From the NCBI GenBank assembly GCA_945901665.1, contig CAMDLJ010000108.1, positions 1 to 8,037 of the forward strand: DNA of 8,037 nt, in the 5' to 3' direction. Position numbers and translations under genes: made by a program. Origin of the DNA: Bordetella parapertussis. Lineage in GTDB: Bacteria > Pseudomonadota > Gammaproteobacteria > Burkholderiales > Burkholderiaceae. Under the pieces are notes generated by a model, which was not told the origin of the DNA, made no database searches, and worked only from the letters and a program-made list of their open reading frames with translations. Of the stretch, positions 5,680 to 8,037 are shown piece after piece (position 1 is the first letter of the stretch; the number at the start of each line of letters is the position of its first letter).

Positions 5680-6683
5680 GCGGCCTCCTTCAGGCTGCGC
5701 GCTTGTTCTTTCTGGGCATGGGCCAAAGCGGCTTCGCGCACCCAAGCACCGTCGTCCCAAGCCTTCACCCGCGTGGCCAAGCGCTCTTGGTTGCACGGTC
5801 CGTTGCCATTCACCGTGGCCCAAAACTCGTCCCAATCGATGGCGCCGTAGTCGTGGTGCTGGCGTTCTTCGTTCCATTTCAAATCGGGGTCGGGCAGGCT
5901 CACCCCCAAAGTCTTGGCTTGCGGCACGGTGGCGTCCACAAAGCTTTGGCGCAAATCGTCGTTGCTGATGCGCTTGATGCCCCAGCGCTGGCTTTGCGCT
6001 GAGTTGGGGCTGTCGCTGTCGGGCGGTCCAAACATGGCCAAACATTTCCACCACCAGCGGTTGACCGCGTCTTGAACCATGGCTTGTTGCTCGGGCGTGC
6101 CTTGCATCATCACCATCAGCGATTCGAACCCTTGGCGTTGGTGAAAAGACTCTTCCTTGCAAATGCGCACCATGGCGCGGGCATAGGGCCCATAGGAGCA
6201 GCGGCACAGCGGTATTTGGTTCATGATGGCCGCGCCATCAACCAACCAACCAATCACGCCCACATCGGCCCAAGTCAAGGTGGGGTAGTTGAAGATCGAG
6301 CTGTATTTGGCTTTGCCGCTGTGCAAGGCTTCGAGCATTTGGTCGCGGCTGGTGCCCAATGTTTCGGCGGCGCTGTACAGGTACAGACCATGACCACCTT
6401 CGTCTTGCACTTTGGCAATCAGGATGGCTTTGCGTTTCAAACTGGGCGCACGGCTGATCCAGTTGCCCTCGGGCAGCATGCCCACAATTTCGCTGTGCGC
6501 GTGTTGGCTGATTTGGCGCACCAGCGTTTTGCGATAGTGCTCGGGCATCCAGTCGCGCGGTTCGATTTTTTGTTCTTGACCGATCTTTTCGTCAAAGTGC
6601 GCTTGCAAAGCGCTGTCGCTCAGCGCGGCACGGGGGGCAGCATCGTGCTGGGCGTCGGGCAGATCCAGGGCTTGTGTGTACAT
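5676..6683 (-). CDS. paaA: phenylacetyl-CoA epoxidase catalytic subunit PaaA
   Basis: Catalytic oxygenase subunit of the aerobic hybrid phenylacetate pathway: uses O2 and electrons from PaaE to form ring-1,2-epoxyphenylacetyl-CoA. It has 335 residues, close to family length. It is a ferritin-like bacterial multicomponent monooxygenase. Probable diiron ligands in order: Glu65 (HSEIVGM), Glu95 and His98 (QDEGGHG), an acidic residue near Asp149 (LVDGA), and Glu178 and His181 (KEESFH). Assigning the fourth ligand is inference. The ATG at 6683 has AGGAGA (6694-6689) 5 nt upstream. First gene of paaABCDE, its promoter region carries a 36-bp palindrome. The following ligase, isomerase and beta-oxidation genes are not in the window. 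Confidence 0.97.
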   Translation of the reverse strand: MYTQALDLPDAQHDAAPRAALSDSALQAHFDEKIGQEQKIEPRDWMPEHYRKTLVRQISQHAHSEIVGMLPEGNWISRAPSLKRKAILIAKVQDEGGHGLYLYSAAETLGTSRDQMLEALHSGKAKYSSIFNYPTLTWADVGVIGWLVDGAAIMNQIPLCRCSYGPYARAMVRICKEESFHQRQGFESLMVMMQGTPEQQAMVQDAVNRWWWKCLAMFGPPDSDSPNSAQSQRWGIKRISNDDLRQSFVDATVPQAKTLGVSLPDPDLKWNEERQHHDYGAIDWDEFWATVNGNGPCNQERLATRVKAWDDGAWVREAALAHAQKEQARSLKEAA

Positions 6684-6722
6684 GGGCGTCTCCTGCGGGC
6701 GGGTGCCCGGGGGTGGCCTGCC

Positions 6723-6728
6723 AGTATA
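6723..6728 (-). promoter_or_regulatory. candidate -10 box of paaA promoter
   Basis: On the minus strand TATACT (6728-6723) matches the -10 consensus at five of six bases and would give a start near 6716, a 33-nt leader before paaA. At 17-bp spacing the -35 position reads AACCGA (6751-6746), inside the palindrome and a poor match. A repressor bound to the palindrome would cover this promoter. Confidence 0.5.
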
Positions 6729-6763
6729 GCCAGTTAACCAACCGATCGGTTGGTTAACTGGCT
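6728..6763. promoter_or_regulatory. 36-bp perfect palindrome, likely paa operator
   Basis: All 18 bases of the left arm (from AGCCAGTTAACC) are mirrored by the right arm (ending GGTTAACTGGCT), centred between 6745 and 6746. The core ACCGATCGGT inside AACCAACCGATCGGTTGGTT resembles operators of TetR-family repressors such as PaaR, known to control paa genes in betaproteobacteria; the match is to motif type, not to a verified site. It lies between the rlmJ stop (6770) and paaA and abuts the -10 box. It could also fold as an RNA hairpin at the rlmJ 3' end, but no U-tract follows on either strand, so an operator is preferred. Confidence 0.75.
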
Positions 6764-6769
6764 GGGTCC

Positions 6770-7687
6770 TCAGTGCGTGCCGCCGATTTCCAGGCTGTGG
6801 GTGGCGTGCCCGTCTTGGCCCATCAGCTCCACCATGTCGGGCAAGGCGGCTTTGAGTTGCTCGTTGAGCGTGTAAGGTGGGTTGATGACAAACATACCGC
6901 TGGCGGCCAGGCCCGGTCTCTTGGGCTTTCCGTCGCTGCCCAAAGCGTCACCGGCGCTGGCTTGTTGGCCTGACTTGATGGTCAAGGTGGCATGCAGCCA
7001 AGGTTTTTGCGATTGCAAGCTGAGGGTTTTCAGGCGCTTGGGCAAGTCGTGCGCCTCCATGCGCGGAATGATGGGGTACCACACAGCATACGTGCCGGTA
7101 GAAAACCGTTTGAGGCTGTCTTGGATGCATTCACTGACCCGGGCATAGTCGGTTTTGATTTCGTAGCTGGGGTCGATCAGCACCAGGCCACGGCGCGAAG
7201 GTGGGGGCAAAAATTTCCGCAAACCCACAAAGCCGTCTTCGCGCAGCACCGCGACTTGACGCCCGACACGCAATTGCTCGACATGGCCGGCCAGTGCCCG
7301 GACATCGGTGGGGTGCCACTCGAACAGCTTGATTTTGTCGTTGCGCCGCATCAGGTGCTGCATCACAAAGGGTGAGCCCGGGTAGACCTTGTAAACGTCG
7401 TCCGGATTGAAGCTGGCCAACACATCCAGGTAATCGCGCAACGCTGGTGCGGGGGCTTGCTGGCGTTGCACCAAGCGTCCCACCAGGGCCAACAAGCCTT
7501 CCAGCGACTCACCGCTGGTTTGCGCAGGGGCGCCATCCAGCCGGTAAAGGCCAGCACCGGCATGGGTGTCAATGGCACATAAATCGGCGTCTTTGGCGCA
7601 CATGTGCTTGAGGATGGCGATCAATACCGTGTGCTTGAGCACGTCGGCATGGTTGCCTGCGTGGTAAGCGTGGCGGTAACTGAACAT
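6770..7687 (-). CDS. rlmJ: 23S rRNA (adenine(2030)-N6)-methyltransferase RlmJ
   Basis: SAM-dependent enzyme that methylates N6 of A2030 in 23S rRNA. From the ATG at 7687 it has 305 residues (E. coli about 280). The start [19 protein letters not shown] matches the family N-terminus, including Lys18, so the open frame running further upstream is not used. HAGAG 42-46 is the SAM-binding motif region. The catalytic motif reads DPSY at 172-175 where the usual N6-adenine methyltransferase form is DPPY. WYPI 203-206 and INPPY 268-272 near the end are family stretches. A Gly/Ser/Lys-rich segment at about 238-262 seems to account for the extra length. No clear Shine-Dalgarno precedes the ATG. The stop lies 7 bases from the paa palindrome. 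Confidence 0.94.
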   Translation of the reverse strand: MFSYRHAYHAGNHADVLKHTVLIAILKHMCAKDADLCAIDTHAGAGLYRLDGAPAQTSGESLEGLLALVGRLVQRQQAPAPALRDYLDVLASFNPDDVYKVYPGSPFVMQHLMRRNDKIKLFEWHPTDVRALAGHVEQLRVGRQVAVLREDGFVGLRKFLPPPSRRGLVLIDPSYEIKTDYARVSECIQDSLKRFSTGTYAVWYPIIPRMEAHDLPKRLKTLSLQSQKPWLHATLTIKSGQQASAGDALGSDGKPKRPGLAASGMFVINPPYTLNEQLKAALPDMVELMGQDGHATHSLEIGGTH

Positions 7688-7734
7688 GCGCCGATGGTAA
7701 CTGCTGGTGTCTGTCCACCGTGCCAACAGGGGCG

Positions 7735-7780
7735 GGCGGCGCTTGGGGGCGATCAGAAGACATCCCCAAGGGGCGCCGCC
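7735..7780. repeat. long GC-rich imperfect inverted repeat
   Basis: GGCGGCGC (7735-7742) pairs exactly with GCGCCGCC (7773-7780), and TTGGGG (7743-7748) with CCCCAA (7764-7769): 14 base pairs with a 3-base GGG bulge (7770-7772) and a 15-nt loop. It lies in the rlmJ-rplM divergent spacer, 48 bp from the rlmJ start, and would be in the rlmJ leader RNA if transcription starts near 7860. There is no T-run on either side. Function unknown. Confidence 0.6.
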
Positions 7781-7858
7781 ACTGATGCGCGCCTGCCCGG
7801 TTTTGTGCGGTCTTTGGCTGAGGTCGGGGAGGGCTGCCAATGGGTAGCCTGACTTTTG

Positions 7859-7864
7859 TATAAT
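7859..7864 (+). promoter_or_regulatory. -10 box of rplM promoter
   Basis: TATAAT at 7859-7864 is a perfect sigma70 -10 element, giving a start near 7871 and a leader of about 117 nt before rplM. The -35 is weak: CTGCCA (7834-7839) with a 19-bp spacer is the best I see. A strong promoter fits a ribosomal protein operon. Confidence 0.65.
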
Positions 7865-7870
7865 GGAGAG

Positions 7871-7987
7871 CTTTCGCAGCGCTTTGTAGCCCCGCGGCGA
7901 AACATTCAATCCCACCTAAGAGGTTCTCGTCAGAAGAACGCCGACCGTGGAAAAGGGCCCGCCAAACCGTTTCTATCAAGGAAAACC
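7871..7987 (+). promoter_or_regulatory. structured rplM leader
   Basis: The predicted leader begins with a hairpin TTTCGC 7872-7877 / GCGAAA 7897-7902 that can extend inward through CGC 7880-7882 / GCG 7894-7896. A second hairpin is GTTCT 7923-7927 / AGAAC 7935-7939. The ribosome binding site AAGGA (7978-7982) lies 5 nt before the ATG. Leaders of rplM-rpsI are known autoregulatory targets of L13 in other bacteria; whether this one is such a site is inference. Confidence 0.4.
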
Positions 7988-8037
7988 ATGTCCACTTTCA
8001 GCGCAAAACCCGCTGATGTGAAGCATGAGTGGTTTGT
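7988..8037 (+). CDS. rplM: 50S ribosomal protein L13 (5' end only)
   Basis: Only 16 complete codons are present before the window ends, giving MSTFSAKPADVKHEWF. This is the characteristic betaproteobacterial L13 start (TFSAKP-V---W). AAGGA at 7978-7982 supports the ATG at 7988. L13 is a primary assembly protein of the large ribosomal subunit, and rpsI (S9) normally follows it. The perfect TATAAT and structured leader upstream agree with a ribosomal protein gene. Confidence 0.9.
   Translation, partial: MSTFSAKPADVKHEWF

Noticed and set aside
6728..6763. Palindrome as intrinsic terminator of rlmJ
   Set aside because: No T-run follows it on the minus strand, and its overlap with the paaA -10 box and TetR-like core favour an operator.
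7688..7915. Upstream extension of the rlmJ frame beyond the ATG at 7687
   Set aside because: RlmJ proteins begin at M(F/L)SYRH; the upstream residues resemble no family and run across the hairpin and promoter region of the spacer.
1..8037. CRISPR arrays, IS elements, tRNAs, prophage or defence genes
   Set aside because: No direct-repeat arrays, transposase-like ORFs, terminal inverted repeats with target duplications, or tRNA-like cloverleafs were seen; all substantial coding sequence is accounted for by housekeeping and paa genes.

Overview
The window looks like chromosomal DNA of a GC-rich betaproteobacterium, most likely Burkholderiales/Comamonadaceae. The grounds are the style of AhcY (477 aa, long-insert type), an SAH riboswitch in front of ahcY, the ahcY-metF order, a paaABCDE phenylacetyl-CoA epoxidase operon, and RlmJ/RplM protein termini of betaproteobacterial type. 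This placement rests on recognising protein families, not on a database search. No mobile element, CRISPR array, tRNA or rRNA is visible, and I found no clearly new multi-gene system. The most interesting content is regulatory RNA and DNA structure between well-known genes.

Region 1 (1-2759, + strand) is the activated-methyl cycle. A short AT-rich leader carries a near-consensus -10 box and an S-adenosylhomocysteine (SAH) riboswitch (about 124-193), followed by an expression platform whose pairings cover the ahcY ribosome binding site and start codon. ahcY (SAH hydrolase) follows. A 211-bp non-coding spacer rich in hairpins then leads to metF (methylenetetrahydrofolate reductase). AhcY removes SAH and releases homocysteine; MetF makes the methyl-folate used to convert homocysteine back to methionine. 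At the left edge (1-58) a divergent minus-strand ORF start may exist.

Region 2 (2760-6769, - strand) holds paaA, paaB, paaC, paaD and paaE, convergent with metF and tightly packed: 4-nt ATGA and GTGA overlaps, then gaps of 7 and 15 nt. Together they encode the multicomponent oxygenase that converts phenylacetyl-CoA to its ring 1,2-epoxide. Upstream of paaA lies a perfect 36-bp palindrome touching a -10-like box, a strong candidate repressor operator. The CoA ligase (paaK), the ring-opening and beta-oxidation genes and the regulator are not in this window.

Region 3 (6770-8037) holds rlmJ (23S rRNA m6A2030 methyltransferase, - strand) and the first 16 codons of rplM (ribosomal protein L13, + strand). 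The 300-bp divergent spacer between them contains a long GC-rich hairpin, a perfect TATAAT box and a structured rplM leader.
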